A DNA stretch of 64,000 bases, from contig JAJTWR010000136.1 in the NCBI GenBank assembly GCA_021613335.1, positions 1,562,001-1,626,000 on the forward strand. Reading direction: 5' to 3'. Position numbers and translations under genes: made by a program. This stretch comes from Whitmania pigra. Its lineage: Eukaryota; Annelida; Clitellata; Hirudinida; Haemopidae. This document shows positions 49,201 to 61,353 of this stretch, piece after piece. The notes beneath the pieces are model-generated. The model did not search any database and was not told where the DNA came from. It saw nothing but the letters and a program-made list of their open reading frames with translations. Every line of letters begins with the position of its first letter. Within the stretch, counting starts at the first letter, position 1.

Positions 49201-52200
49201 AAAATAGATACAATTTTGATAATAGTGTCAGTAATCAGTCTTTTGCAGTCTTTATTAGAAAACAAAATGAAAGTCTTAGCCCATTCTCTTGGAGCTCATT
49301 GTGAAGATTCAAATTGGTAACTGTAATAAATTACCACCAGTGCTCTGGATTTTGCTGGTGATGAGTCACTTGACTTTTTACATTGCCATAAGAGCATATC
49401 ATGAAACTCATTGGATGGCAAATATTATATGCAGCTTTTGGCCATACTTTCATGTTATAGTTGATTCGTTGTTTGGGCCTCAACAATTCCATACCTTCAC
49501 AGTCAAGTCTGCATAACTTCAGTATATGCTTTAAGAATTGATCTCAATTTATTTACAAATCCTTGTTTCTTTCAGTGAAATTATAAAGCCTATTGCACAT
49601 GAGCTACATTTCATGTTCAGATCAATGATCCATTTATGGTTCTTGAAAGAGAGACTTTATCTTTGAAATCTCATGAAATTTCACGTTTTAATTGATGTAA
49701 TTGGACCTCAACAAGTTCTTGCACATTTCAGAAAGTTGAAAGATTCCGAGGCTTCCTAGCCGAACTGGTGCATGTACGAATTATTATTATACTATATATA
49801 TATATATAGTATTATATTAGAAGTAATATAAAAAATATTTAATAAAGCAAACAAAATTTTATTGAAACAATATGAAATTGATTACAATGTTTACCATTTT
49901 GCTAGACACAAAAATAGTAACATTCCAAAATATTCACTCGTCATATTCGATGGCAGTGGTGAAAATATCCTATCCATCCACCCAGTGAAAATAATCTCTC
50001 CACTACTGTGGTAGTAGGCAATTCAATGTTGATGGCTTCACTCAAACTTTATATGTTTGGATATCGACTGAGATTTGATAACTCTGAAGTTGCGATGGCC
50101 AAATATCTGTTGACCTCTTCTACACCAACAATATCTTATCGGAAAAAACAGTGCAGAAATTAATTCTGTTTTCTTTTAGGACACTTTATTAACAACCCTG
50201 CTGTTAAGTCCTGTTTCACATGCATTTAAGTGACTCTTGATTTTCAATAAATTGTTCAATAAAGAGATGGATTCTCAAATAAGACACTGGCTAGCCCACA
50301 TCATATAATCAAACATTATCACATCAAAAGAAGAGATTAAACATAAAACGGAGAAATAAGTCAAACAATTAAAGTAAAGGAAAGTCACTGTAAAGAAGCC
50401 AAAGACATAGTATTTGAATAGTTCTGCTTAGCTCAATCCAAGAATCTACTAGTAACAGGTCAATTGCTGAAAGAAAGCTTCTTACTCCAGACATGACTTT
50501 TCACGAATTTTGTTGCTTTTGGATAATGGATGTCAAATTACATATGACAATGATTCTTGTGTCAAAGAAGCAGAACCTTAAGAAAGTGCTTGAGTCTGAA
50601 CTTACATCTGTAATCATAAAGAAGTCTGGAATAAGATATCTGAGCCATTATTCAGGACAAGACATGGAAGACAAAGCTGACAGAGAAAAGAGCAGACAAA
50701 GCTGACAGAGAAAAGAGCAAACAAATACTATCAAACGTTTTTCTTTATAAATTGTAATAGCTGAGTATTTTTTTTCTTATGTATTGTCTACAAATGTGGT
50801 AAATCATCTTCTTATTATCAATTATGGGTTTATTAATTCCTGTAGTTTAACATAGAAACCTTGATATGGGGCAAAATGCTCACATGGTCATTTTATTGCT
50901 GCGGTGTTAAAATGTCCCCATTAGAAGATTTTACTGTAATTTTGTATTAATAGGCTTATTAGCTAGGCTTATTTTCCATCAAGCATCACAATACCTGTTT
51001 TGCATGCATGAGATCTTGGTTGAGGTGAGCAGGCTCAGGAAGATGATCAACTTCTTCATTCTTTAACAAGATTCCATTTCCACCAAACTTTTTGGTTTCA
51101 TTTAGCATATAATTTTGCTTTTGTTCTTCAAAAATTTTAATAACTAAATTAAGATTATAACTCCTAATATGCAGGTTCTTACCATGTACAGTTTTCACAC
51201 TTAAAGTAGTTTTCTTTTTTTGATGAGCAGTGTTAAAAGTAGTCAGAACTAAAATGATATATAATCACATCTTCAATAACAGGTCAGCAAAATCAAAAAA
51301 ATATTCTAGCAACCATCATCATGTATATCTTCAGAAAAGTCATCTTCAACAGTGTCATCATTTTCTTCATCAACGCCATCTTCTACATCTACACTTCTGC
51401 TTTCATCTTCATCGCTACCCTTCTCATCCTTTAATTTACCATCTTCCACAAATTTTATTAACCCCTTAGTAGTCAAATTTATATTACTGGCATTTCTTGA
51501 GTTACTTGTCAATCTTTCATTGTAACTGTCCTCATCCTCAAATTGCTTAGTATTAAATATTTTCTCATTAACATTTGTTTCCGAACTTAAGTTTGCTCTA
51601 AAAGTTTTTTCATTCTTATCATCAATGTCTGAATCTTTGGCAAAATCATCATCTTGAGACCTTGGCACAGAATGTGAAGTTGTCTCTTTTTCATTTTTGC
51701 CATCTTCATCTTTAATGTTCACACTACTATCATCAGATAGTTCATCATAGTAGTTATCATCATCATTGGAAAAGGTATCATAACTTGAATAGTCTGGTAA
51801 TTTAGTGGTGGTAGTAGAAGTGGTTGATGTTGTAGAAGGGTTATATAGTTTCATTTCATTACCGACAATATTATCCATTGCATGCAAAGAAATAATGCTT
51901 TTTTCTGAAAAATATGTAGCAACAATATCATCATCACTGAAATTAATAAAAATTAAAACATATCACTAATATCATATAACTAATATTTCAATGAATTCAT
52001 TAAAAAGCAATAAATAGATTATTGCAAAACTGACTCACTGATCATTGCATTAATTTTTGCTTCAAACCGAGGCACCTGCTTGAGCATATCAAGAGCTTTT
52101 TTGACCTGTTTGTCTATAATGTCCAAACTTTCAATAGTTTTAGCTGTTGCCTCCATAACATTGTCTGGGTGATATGCTTTTATGCGTGCAAGTTTGTTCA

Positions 52201-55200
52201 CACTATGATATCTTTCTTTTTGAAGTATCTTCACATAATGTTCCAATGCATGATATATTTCCATAATCTAAAATATGTAATTAAACTTTTTAAAATAAAT
52301 TTAATAATAATCCTTCTGAATTTCAGAAACGTTTTTGAATAAGCTACAACAATTATTTAATTTGACTAAATAAAGAATTATATCCATTATAAGTTAAATA
52401 TAACTTTTAAATTAAACCTTTCAAAAAAATACCTTCCACCTCTCCAATGCTCATGCAATGGTGGTGCCATCCTCTTTGGAAACCAATTCATGAAGCAAGT
52501 CATTGTGTGTCATATTAAAAACCCAGCTTGCACAAAAAACTCAGCCCATGTCATGTAAATGATTGAAGCATCCCTGATGTTCAGGGATCTATATAAACAT
52601 GTAAGAAAAATGATATTTGATGAATATAACAACTTGTGAGAAAATACACACAAAAAATCCACACTTGTGACTTGTGAAAAATTACAATCTAAAATTGCAC
52701 ACATAGAGGTAAGTTTGCAATTCAAGTTTTATTCTTCCATGAATTCTAGTCCATCACAAAAAATGAACAAACTCAAACGCTTATAAATCTCGTATTATAT
52801 CTGTCAGACAAATGATTGCGAGTGTCCAGTTTTTCCTGTTTTTTCATTTATTCATCTTTGTTTTTGAGTTCCTTATTTATCCAGATAGGATCGAAGGCCC
52901 TTTTTAATGGATCTACCATTTATACAATGTCCCTACTCTAGGGCACAACTGGCACCAGCTAGATGGGTTGTGAACATAATGACTGCACATGCAGGAATGC
53001 AGCCTGTTCAGCCAACATTCATAGCCAAGAGTTAAGGCAAGATGATCCGTAATAAAGGTGATCTTGATGTAGGTGGAACTGTAGGAGTCTTCCCAACCTG
53101 ATTTGATGAGTTCAACTTCTTTAGCTATAGATGGCATGAGTGAGACTTTGATGTTGTGGGCTCCACTGACAATTTTGCAAGTTTGATGCAATCTTGGTTA
53201 TGCCAATGACTGTGGCATTCTCTAGGCTTATCTGCAATCTACGTTTGTTTATTGCTACAACTAAACTATAGAAAGTACGAGAAACTAACTTGGGAGAGGG
53301 ATTGGAGTGGAACGAGAGAGCAATATCTAACAAACTCTTACTAGAGGTATTAAAGATACTGACTATTATAGTGAAACTAATTATATAATAATAAACCCAA
53401 TTACCACATCAGTATTGTAAGGATAAAGTACAAGGACAATTCAATCAGACACATAGCCAGAAATTGATTTGGGGGTTTGAACCCTTGGCCCTCCCCTAAA
53501 TACAGGCCTGAAGACCAATTGGAACAAGGCATTTAAAATATATTTATTTTGGTAAAAATGTATCATTTGTCTAATATGACAATATTATTATTACTACAAT
53601 GTTTAATATTTTTACCATTAGAATTATTATATTATTAATTATTGTAATGTTTCTTCAAAGTTATATCAAGAATTAGTATTATATTATAATACCGTATACA
53701 ATAAGAATATTGTATATAATAAGATAATAATCTTGCAAATTCGCAAATGGGACAAATCCATTTATTTTGACACTACTCCAAAGTTATCATAAGGCAATCA
53801 GTGACAGGTATTATTTCAAATCAAACGATTTAAAATTGCAAAATAACAGCTTTTTTGTGATTTTTTGAATTTGATTTGAAATCATTGTTTTTTGTGAGAT
53901 TTTCAGCATTATTTCAGATCATTTTTTTGATGCTTGATGATTTATTTCTTATCTAAAAATAATGAAACCATTTTAAAATATGTACATTTAAAATTTTTTA
54001 AGTTTTAACATTTCTATTGGACAAATTATCCTGCAACGAATTGCCCGGTCACGAAAGGATAACGAGGGATATCATTAAATAGGCCAAATAGCTAGTGTTC
54101 CTTCGGCAGTAATAGCTACAGTCCTTATGTGTCATAATATAAAGTAAAGTGAATTCTATGACAGATTCAACTAGTAGTTGAAGAGAACCAAAGTCTAAAA
54201 ATCAGGGTTGACAATCTGGAAATGCAATCCAAATCAAATAACCTCCTTACACATGGACTGCCTGAAACATTATGATGAGGCAGCATCATCTACTGAGGAT
54301 GCTAAAGGGTGAACTTGGGTCAGGACACAACTCATGCTGTAAATCAATGTTTAGAGACATAACCTAGGCAGGTGGAGTTGGCGTGCAGGTTAGCTGAATG
54401 GGTTACATGCCTATTATGATGGTAATGGCAACAGTCATAATGTGTTGTGTTTGAAACCCAGCCTGCACTGCCGCTAGCACCCTTGGGAAGGATCACTGTA
54501 TAAGCGGTTATAAGAAGCACCTCTGATGCTATGCATATGGCGCTATATAAATGAAGTTACAATAACTTGTGGTGCTCCTCAAGGTTCTATTGTGGGTCTT
54601 TATCATTTACATCAATGATTTCCATAATTCAATGCTTAAATTCTTGTTATTTGTGGATGATACAAATGTATTTGCATTTTGCAAAAATCTTAACGAATTA
54701 ATTCTTAACATCAATATATATATCAGTGATGGGTAGTTACTAACTATAAGTAGTTAACTACTAGTTAATAACTACTTTAAAGTAGTTAGGAAGTAGTTAA
54801 TAACTACTCTTAAAAAAGTAGTTACAAAATAGTAGTTAACTACTTTTAAAGTAGTTGTTAACTACAAATAGTTAACTACTTTTTAACTACTTTTAAAAAA
54901 AATTTTAAAATAAAATGAAGAAAAATAATTTTTTTCCAAAAGCCCTACCTCGTTAACAATCACCACCTCTGCGGACAATGCAATGCGGCTCAGAACAGTG
55001 AATATGATGATTTATATGACTATGTGAAAAGTGTACCAAACTCTTTTGATAATGTGTTAGCTGAACAGCTTAATGATTATTTATCAAACTCCGCAAGAAA
55101 TGTACAAACTCTACTTAATTGTCCAACTGTTTGTGCTGCATTCATCAAGCTTAATTTAACATTACCAAGTTCAGCAGCAGTTGAAAGACTTTTTAGTGTA

Positions 55201-58200
55201 GCAGGGCAGGTTTTATGTAACAGACGATGTAAATTATAGGATAATCATGTTGACATGATGATTTTTTTAAGAGATCGACTGAAACATCCACTGAATACTT
55301 TTGTTTTTGATCAATTTGGATAATAAAATTTTGTTGAAAATGTTACACTAGTGTAAATAAATATGCTAATAATTATGTCTTGTTCAATAATCCATAAAAT
55401 TAAATTTATCAAATGTCAACGGAAAAGTAGTTAAAATAGTAGTTAAAAAGTAGTTAACTACTTTGCAAGTAGTTAAGGAGTAGTTACTAACTACTTTTTA
55501 AGTAGTTAGAGCCCATCACTGATATATATATATATATATATACACGTATGTATTTACGGCTAAGGTATGCCGTGCCTCGTGCATATTTAAGATTTTATTT
55601 TTAGTTTGTTTTAATTTATAAAATAGAGGATCTTTGGAAATGACATTTAGCTTTATATCATATTTAATTGCTCAGTAGTTCAGTCATTCATTGCTTAGCA
55701 CACACATTGCTACAGAAATCACTACATTCTTTCATAACTCCAGTGTTCAACTCTTTCAACTTGCCTCACTCTCTCAATTTATCAATATGCTCTCAGCTAT
55801 AAAACTTTCTATTGGGTGTCAGCAATTATTGATGATCCCACATTCTGGCTGTTCAAATTAGAACTTTAACCTAGTTTGAGATTGAGTTGATTCGAGAGTT
55901 TCATGTTTTTTTGATGTATCTTTTTTTATGTATCGACCATGTGTTGTGCTTTGTTTGAGTTCTATTAAATTTATATTGCAGTCACATTAACTTGCAAAAA
56001 TTGTATTTAAGTCAAATGTGCTCAAGAGCTACCAAATCTAAATAAGAAGGTAATCAAAGAAAAGCAAAAAGAAATAAATTTGACAGAGATCGAAGTAATA
56101 ACGAAAATGAATATCAAAGACAAGAACATGTTTAAAAACGCAGAACTGAATCTCTTAAAGACATTATGAAGCAAAAATGAGGAAAGCAAAAAGAAAATCA
56201 GAGATCGAAGAAGTAAAGAAGATGAACAGGCAGAATCCAGAAGAAGTATCTAAATCTTGAATGATGAACAAGGTCAATGAGGATTTCAAGGTCAATGCTT
56301 TTTCCTAGATAGCCCAGCAGGTACCTGAAAGACTTTTGTTTACAGTACACTTTTACATATTATATATATAAGAGGAAAAGGACACCAAGTTACTACAATA
56401 GCACCAAACTGGAATAGCAGCAACTCTATTACCAGGTAGAGCCACACACTCAGTATTTAAAATTCTGATTATATTATTTAGCCACATCAACATGCAATGT
56501 CAAACCCAAAATTCCAAAAGCAAAAGTAGTACTAGACTCAAAATTAATAATATGGGATGAAGCTCAAATGACTCATGTGCAAGCCTTCCTCATAGTGGAT
56601 AAACTTCTCAAAGATTTAACAAAAAATCATCTTATTTGGAGGTCATCAAGTTTTGCCTGTTATAGTAATAGGCTCATGATCTCCCATTGTTGTCAGCTGT
56701 TTGAAAAGATATCAAATTTGGTTGGAACTAAATGTTATGAAACTCATTTGAAACATGAGAGCTCTTGATACTGAGAGAGAATTTGCAGACTGGCTTTTAG
56801 AAGTAGAGAGCAAAAATGGAGATACAATCACATTGCAATCAACGATGTTATCCAGAAACGCGAGATCAAGTTGATCAGCTGTATGGGGATATAGACTTTA
56901 CAAACAGGAACAGCATCAACTAAAAGGAAGAGCAATTCTCAGTGTTATCAATGAAGAATCACTTGAACTTAATAATCATGTGTTGGAGCACATGCCAGGA
57001 GAAGTACATGAAAGCGTTGATAGTACTGTGAGTGATCAAGCTAAAGACCAACTTGGATATCCAGAAGAATTTGAGAATCACTAACTCAGATTGAAGATCA
57101 TGTTACTCAGAAATTTATTACCCTCTAAGGGTCTCTGGATGGAACTTGGCTCACATTCACAGTATTGCAACCCAATGTAATTGAAGAGCGATAGAATCAG
57201 CTAATATGGAAATTGTTTTAATACTTTGGATACCACTTTTCCCTTCCAATACTATTTATTTTTACTTCAAAAGTTACATAATATCAACCACGAATGTTGA
57301 AACATATTCAAACGTAAACAGTTTCCTCTCCGATTAGTCTTTTCTACGATGATCAATAAATCCCAGGGTCAAACTTTCGAAAAAATTTGTATCTACCCAC
57401 CAAAACCGGTTTTCAGCAATGGACAACTCTATGTAGGTCTGTTCAGAATACGATCATTCAACTCTGTAACTATTGCCTCAGACATTAAAAACTGTTTTCA
57501 CAGAAATTTTTGACAAGAATGTTTAAGGTGTAAGTAATAAAATTATGTTTTAAGAGCTGTAAACTAAAATGTGAACCATCACTAACTTTTGACATGTTTT
57601 TATTATAATAAGATATTGTTATTTTAATCAGTTATAGAAGTGTAGATGCTCTACATGGATGCTGCAAGTTTTGTACTTATTTAACTAAAAATGATATTTT
57701 CCAAAAATTAATCATAAATGAAAGTTTATTAGCTAGTGTCATATGTAATAAAGAAAGAATTGAATGTTTAGCAACATTACTAATACTAAATCGTTTGTTT
57801 TTGTTGCTAATAACAGTAAGCTAAATTTTGTATTACGTATGTTATATGCTACAATAGCATGTTATACATTATGTTGTAAGTAATATTGTCATTGCTAAAA
57901 AAATTTAACATTTAAAAATTTAACTGTCTGTAATTTTATTGCCTAACAGGGGATACAAATGTACTCATGTTCATTGATCTTTCACACAAAAGAGGCTTTT
58001 CACCCTTATTAAAAAATATTTACATGCTGTTATCACACACATGTTGAAGATAATTCACACACAATTTCAAAAAGAAATTCACACACAATTTCAAAAAGAA
58101 ATTCTAGAATAATTTCAAAAAATAAAACTTTTGCAGGTCAAACAATGACATTTAAAGCTTTGAAAATAAGGGCCTCACTTAATGTGCAAAAATAGTAAGA

Positions 58201-58933
58201 AAGTGTAAACCTGAGCTTCTTCATCCTCTACAGCACTTATATATTTGTCCAAAGCAATATTTTTTTTTTCATTCAATAAGACCAGTATCCTTTTCTCATG
58301 AAGTTCTGCTAGTTGCTTCTTTTCCATCTCAGCCTCAAGTTCTTCTGCTTCATATGTTTTTTGAAATCTCTGAAAATAATTTTTAAAATCTTTAAATACA
58401 TATCCAAATTTTAAGTAAAAAAAAATTGCACAAGGATTATTAAATTCAGCTTAACTTAACAAATTAACATGCAATAAAAATTCAAATTCATTAAGTTAAA
58501 ATAAAATTTAACTAACTCATTAACACATAGACTACTTAATTTATTTAAAATACCCCAAAACCTGGCACTTACATTTGTGACCTCTTTGTTCAATTTTTCA
58601 CTTGCCTTTGGATCAATAGATTTCAATTCTTGTACTCTTTGCCTGGCAATTCCCCAATCTTTCATCATCTACATCAGGGACAATTAACATTATGTTTCAA
58701 AGCAGCTAAGTTGCAAAACAACCAGGAAACCTTAGCAATCTTTTCATGATGTATCTTCTCCATGTCTCCTTTAGCTTTGTTGTATGACTCATGTTCATTC
58801 CACTTTTTTGACCTCATAAAATTGTCTGCCTTGAAATAATCATTAAGGGACCCTTCTATTCCAATGCTTATTTGTTGATTTTTGTTTTCTTTATGACCAA
58901 TAATAGTAGAAGCAACCTTGGAAGATGTGGGGA
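46213..58933 (-). CDS. APP: Amyloid precursor protein family (APP/APPL-like), 3' eight exons, 5' end not in view
   Basis: Exons 58731-58933, 58573-58668, 58211-58369, 52035-52267, 51314-51936, 50995-51125, 46385-46603 and 46213-46269 join in frame. The first four encode the E2 helical domain (YNKAKGDMEKIHHEKIAK; MMKDWGIARQRVQELKSIDP; LAELHEKRILVLLNEKKNIA; ALEHYVKILQKERYHSVNKL). Next is a 208-residue Thr/Asp/Glu-rich linker with a TTSTTSTTTT mucin-like run, then a transmembrane segment (LTVGTITVAIVIVAGVLV), RRR stop-transfer and cytoplasmic tail ending GYENPTYKYFE, the NPxY adaptor-binding motif. APP proteins are type I neuronal membrane proteins cleaved by secretases. No Abeta-like sequence is visible, as expected outside vertebrates. 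The E1 domain, signal peptide and any Kunitz domain are upstream or unrecognised. The E2-to-linker donor (GTCAGT, after 52035) is chosen for frame. Confidence 0.92.
46970..47125 (-). repeat. tRNA-derived SINE, family B
   Basis: The minus strand contains GGCATGCAGGTAGGACGAAT, a CAGTCATAATATGTTGC core, GTTTGAAACCCAGTCTGCAG and the tail GCCTCTGATGCTATGCAGAT GGCACTATATAAA. Matches 54373-54568. In an APP-like intron. Confidence 0.7.
47126..49790. other. APP-like intron, unassigned with MITE-like stretch near 48630-48720
   Basis: TACCGTATTTCCACCCATAT followed by repeated CACGCATGTTATG/GCGTGTTATG (48633-48720) looks like a MITE end with internal CGCRTGTTATG repeats. ORFs at 47401-47631 (-), 48064-48312 (+) and 48309-48593 (-) are unassigned. 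The first is Lys/Arg-rich (VEKNKRSQPKRRKQQ), possibly a LINE ORF1 remnant. Confidence 0.35.
49840..50140 (-). mobile_element. hAT transposase C-terminal fragment
   Basis: Minus-strand frames give EAINIELPTTTVVERLFSL then, after a shift, a W/F-rich stretch and SEYFGMLLFL-like sequence: the hAT dimerisation motif (LPTTTVVERLFS). A (TA)n run at about 49794-49811 flanks the left side. Ends not defined. Confidence 0.65.
52268..54370. other. APP-like intron between E2 exons, left part, mostly unassigned
   Basis: Holds a family B SINE remnant (about 52905-53020, minus: GGCTGAACAGGCTGCATTCC ... CCCTAGAGTAGGGAC) and, near 53450, a repeat end (ACACATAGCCAGAAATTGAT followed by a G-run). No coding signal. 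Confidence 0.45.
54373..54568 (+). repeat. tRNA-derived SINE, family B, best copy
   Basis: Head GTGCAGGTTAGCTGAATGGG (A-box), B-box GTTTGAAACCCAG, core ATGGCAACAGTCATAATG, and tail CCTCTGATGCTATGCATATG GCGCTATATAAATGAAGTTAC. About 195 bp. The tail alone recurs at 61205-61257. Confidence 0.75.
54567..54705 (+). mobile_element. LINE reverse-transcriptase fragment
   Basis: Encodes CGAPQGSI, then out of frame FIIYINDFHNSMLKFLLFVDDTNVFAF: RT motifs B and C (PQGS, [YF]xDDT) of CR1/Jockey-type LINEs. The RT is cut at about 54715 by a hAT insertion in an (AT)n run; a single base gap after GSI disrupts the frame. Confidence 0.7.
54724..55521 (+). mobile_element. Small hAT transposon with CAGTGATGGG ends and TAGTTA arrays
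   Basis: Ends CAGTGATGGGTAGTTA and (inverted) CAGTGATGGGCTCTAACTAC, inside an (AT)n run that supplies the 8-bp duplication ATATATAT. Inside each end are dense TAGTTA/TAACTA repeats. The ORF 55024-55239 and its read-through encode the hAT C-terminus: TLPSSAAVERLFSVAGQVL and then, past a stop, DNHVDMMIFLRDRL. Total 0.8 kb, so the rest of the transposase is deleted. Confidence 0.85.
56040..57530 (+). mobile_element. Helitron fragment, PIF1-like helicase pieces
   Basis: About 56545-56770 encodes IIWDEAQMTHVQAFLIVDKL LKDL, the Walker B region of Helitron/PIF1 helicases. About 57310-57520 encodes FPLRLVFSTMINKSQGQTFE, IYPPKPVFSNGQLYVGLFR and RSFNSVTIAS, the C-terminal helicase motifs. The intervening sequence is frameshifted. 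Upstream (56040-56280) is Lys/Glu-rich. Rep domain and termini not seen. In an APP-like intron. Confidence 0.8.
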
Positions 58934-59994
58934 CTGTTGAAATACAAATCGCATTTATGAACTGATACATTTAAAGTGGACAGGTAACAGCTTTAGTTAA
59001 GAAAAAATTACTGCTAAAAAATTATTCTTCACATTTTGTGTGGCTTATGAGTGGTATTTATGTGGCATTTAGGCATAACAATCACATTGATTAAAACCCA
59101 TTTAATAAATTAACAATAATAATGATGATAATAATAACAGTAATAATAATAATAATAAAAATAAAAAAAAATAATAAAAACAATAATAAAATAAATTTCA
59201 TTTAATCAAATAATCAATAATTTTCTAATTATTTTGACTAGATTTTTTTTGTTAATTGCAACCCATACTCTTATCATTTAAAATTTTCCACTCTTCTAAT
59301 CTAATCTAAACCTTATGAAATCAAAAAGCTCTGAGTCCAAGAAATGTTCAAAGTTGATGGATTTGTAAAAATTCAATATTAGATAGGCAAGAGGTCCATA
59401 GAAAACAAGAAAATATCTGCAAGTGGTACAAGTGGGACAAAGTTTGAAAACCTCACAGGATCAATTTTTGCTGCAAAGTTGAAATGTCCCTATTAGCAGT
59501 TTTTACCGTGTTAAAACTTAAAATTAAATTTATTTATTGCTTGTGCTGTCTTGATATTGATTATAAATACAATTTGAATCCATTTGACTAGACAAGGTCT
59601 CATTCACTCAGCCCCTGGCGGTTCTCAAAACTTTGTCTCTGGCTCTCAGACAAAAAAGGTTGTGCACCACTAAAACCACTAAAGACACTGTAAATAAAAA
59701 GGCAAACTTGTTAGTTGGTTCCATTAATTCTTGAATGAAAGCTGTTATAGATATCACAGGAAAATATAAATCCAGATATTTATATAGTAATAAAAAAAAA
59801 TCCATAAAAAAATATAAAAAAAAGGTCAGTTGTTCAAATTCAGTATAAATTGTTTTTTTCTTCTTATGAGATATTACTTATATCACTTACTTATTACTAC
59901 TTATATTTTGTGGGGTGTGAAAACATACTAAAAATTTTCTAGGGGTGCAGGGCATAGGTTGCGAACCCCTGTCTTAAATTATTTACAGGAATCT
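58934..59994. other. Right flank of the first recognised APP-like exon, unassigned
   Basis: Presumed intron upstream of exon 58731-58933. Apart from the AAT microsatellite, there is no coding signal. AGGGGTGCAGGGCATAGGTT GCGAACCCCTG near 59940 resembles a decayed hAT end. Confidence 0.4.
59095..59215. repeat. (AAT)n-rich microsatellite
   Basis: AATAATAATGATGATAATAA and similar imperfect AAT/AAAT units over about 110 bp. Confidence 0.8.
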
Positions 59995-60396
59995 TCATTT
60001 ATTGCTCCATTTGATCAAACATTTCTCCGGATTGATGGCGCAGTTCAACTCTTGACCAAATATTTGCAGATATGTTGACAGCATTTTCATAATGAAGCCT
60101 GCATGGGAAGAAGATACTGCTTGCCTGTATGCCAGCTTTAAAGATGAATTTGTTCTTAAATTTACATATGAACTTTCTGATAAAGATGATTGTCTTTCTT
60201 GATGTGTAAACCATTTGATGACAAAATGCACAAAATCCATGTCAAGGTGCAGATGAATGTTTGAAGGCAATGAGTGATATAAATGCAGCGTCCACTTTGT
60301 AATCACTTTATACCCTGATGTTATGACCATAATATCAGGAGGACCCATCACATTTGGTAATAAGCACTGAGCAGCATCATGACAAGTTTTCTTCAC
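59995..60396 (-). CDS. Unassigned 133-codon ORF
   Basis: Open frame beginning MKKTCHDAAQCLLPNVMGPP and containing GYKVITKWTLHLYHSLPSNI, HLDMDFVHFVIKWF and SLKLAYRQAV. No known domain is recognised, and no N-terminal signal or splice context can be established. A second overlapping frame (59999-60214) shadows it. It could be an exon of an unrelated gene or a repeat remnant. Confidence 0.25.
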   Translation of the reverse strand: MKKTCHDAAQCLLPNVMGPPDIMVITSGYKVITKWTLHLYHSLPSNIHLHLDMDFVHFVIKWFTHQERQSSLSESSYVNLRTNSSLKLAYRQAVSSSHAGFIMKMLSTYLQIFGQELNCAINPEKCLIKWSNK

Positions 60397-60807
60397 TCAT
60401 GTTATTTTTAAATTAGCAGCATCAGAAGGCAGGATTATTAGGAACTCCATATGCTCACAGTTGGAGCTGGATTCTTTCTATTAGAGAATATGTGCCAAAG
60501 GCATTCCGTGATGATTTCTCAGTCAGTCTTTTCCTTTCTGTTCAGCTTGCACAACATTTCTGTAATAATATGTTCACTGACAGATTTGGGGGGCATGACC
60601 TGCCAAAGTGCTCTAGATCTATCACTGGTTACCAGAGCACTTCTGTAACTCTAATCATTTGGCCAATTTGCAAAGTTTATCTTCAAAACTATTTGATGTG
60701 TAATTTTCTGCGGTAATAATTTATCTGGATCTAAGCTATAACTAAGCTATAATGTAAGAATTCAAGTATAACTGATACAACCTTTATGAATAAAGTAGAT
60801 CTAGATC

Positions 60808-60905
60808 AGGGGTGTCCAACCTTTTTAACCAACTTTTAAACTAGTCGCGGGCCAGATTAGCGATTTCACAACAAAAAAAAACCACTAAAACACAAAATAC
60901 TTCTT
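60808..60905 (+). mobile_element. hAT end related to the 16725-22301 element
   Basis: CAGGGGTGTCCAACC, then ACTAGTCGCGGGCCAGATTA GCGATTTCACAAC, is the inverse of the right part of the GTF2IRD2-type hAT (GTGAAATTGCTAATC ... CGCGACTAGT at about 17807-17835). The other end is not found; sequence to 61200 is unassigned. Confidence 0.65.
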
Positions 60906-61202
60906 TATGCAGGAATCGAAAATGCAGGAAAGTAGTCTCCTCTGTGTCATCAACAATTGGAGAGATCCCAAAAGAGAAGATGATAAAGATCAAGATCAAG
61001 AGCACAAAGCTGAATCCAATCCAGGTTCAGCGACAAGTGAGTGATTGTGTGGGCAGGCCTGACATGAAGATTGTCTCATGTAACAATCATCTTACAATAT
61101 TTGCCAAAAAAATTAATGAGGAGGCTAAGTTAGCCCAACTTCAAACAATAGAAACAGGGTCATGGCCACTGTATCAGAGCAGGTCAATTGTAAGTTCTGC
61201 AT

Positions 61203-61257
61203 CATAGCCTCTGATGCTATGCATATGGCACTACATAAATGAAGTACAATTACAAAT
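61203..61257 (+). repeat. SINE family B tail
   Basis: GCCTCTGATGCTATGCATAT GGCACTACATAAATGAAGTAC matches the 3' end of the copy at 54373-54568; no tRNA head. Confidence 0.65.
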
Positions 61258-61353
61258 ACTGGTCAAGCTGCCTGCCACATCGTAGAATAGAAATAGAAGT
61301 AATAACTGTAAGAGCCATCAAGCATCTAAGTTATGCTAAAGCCCTAGAGGCAG

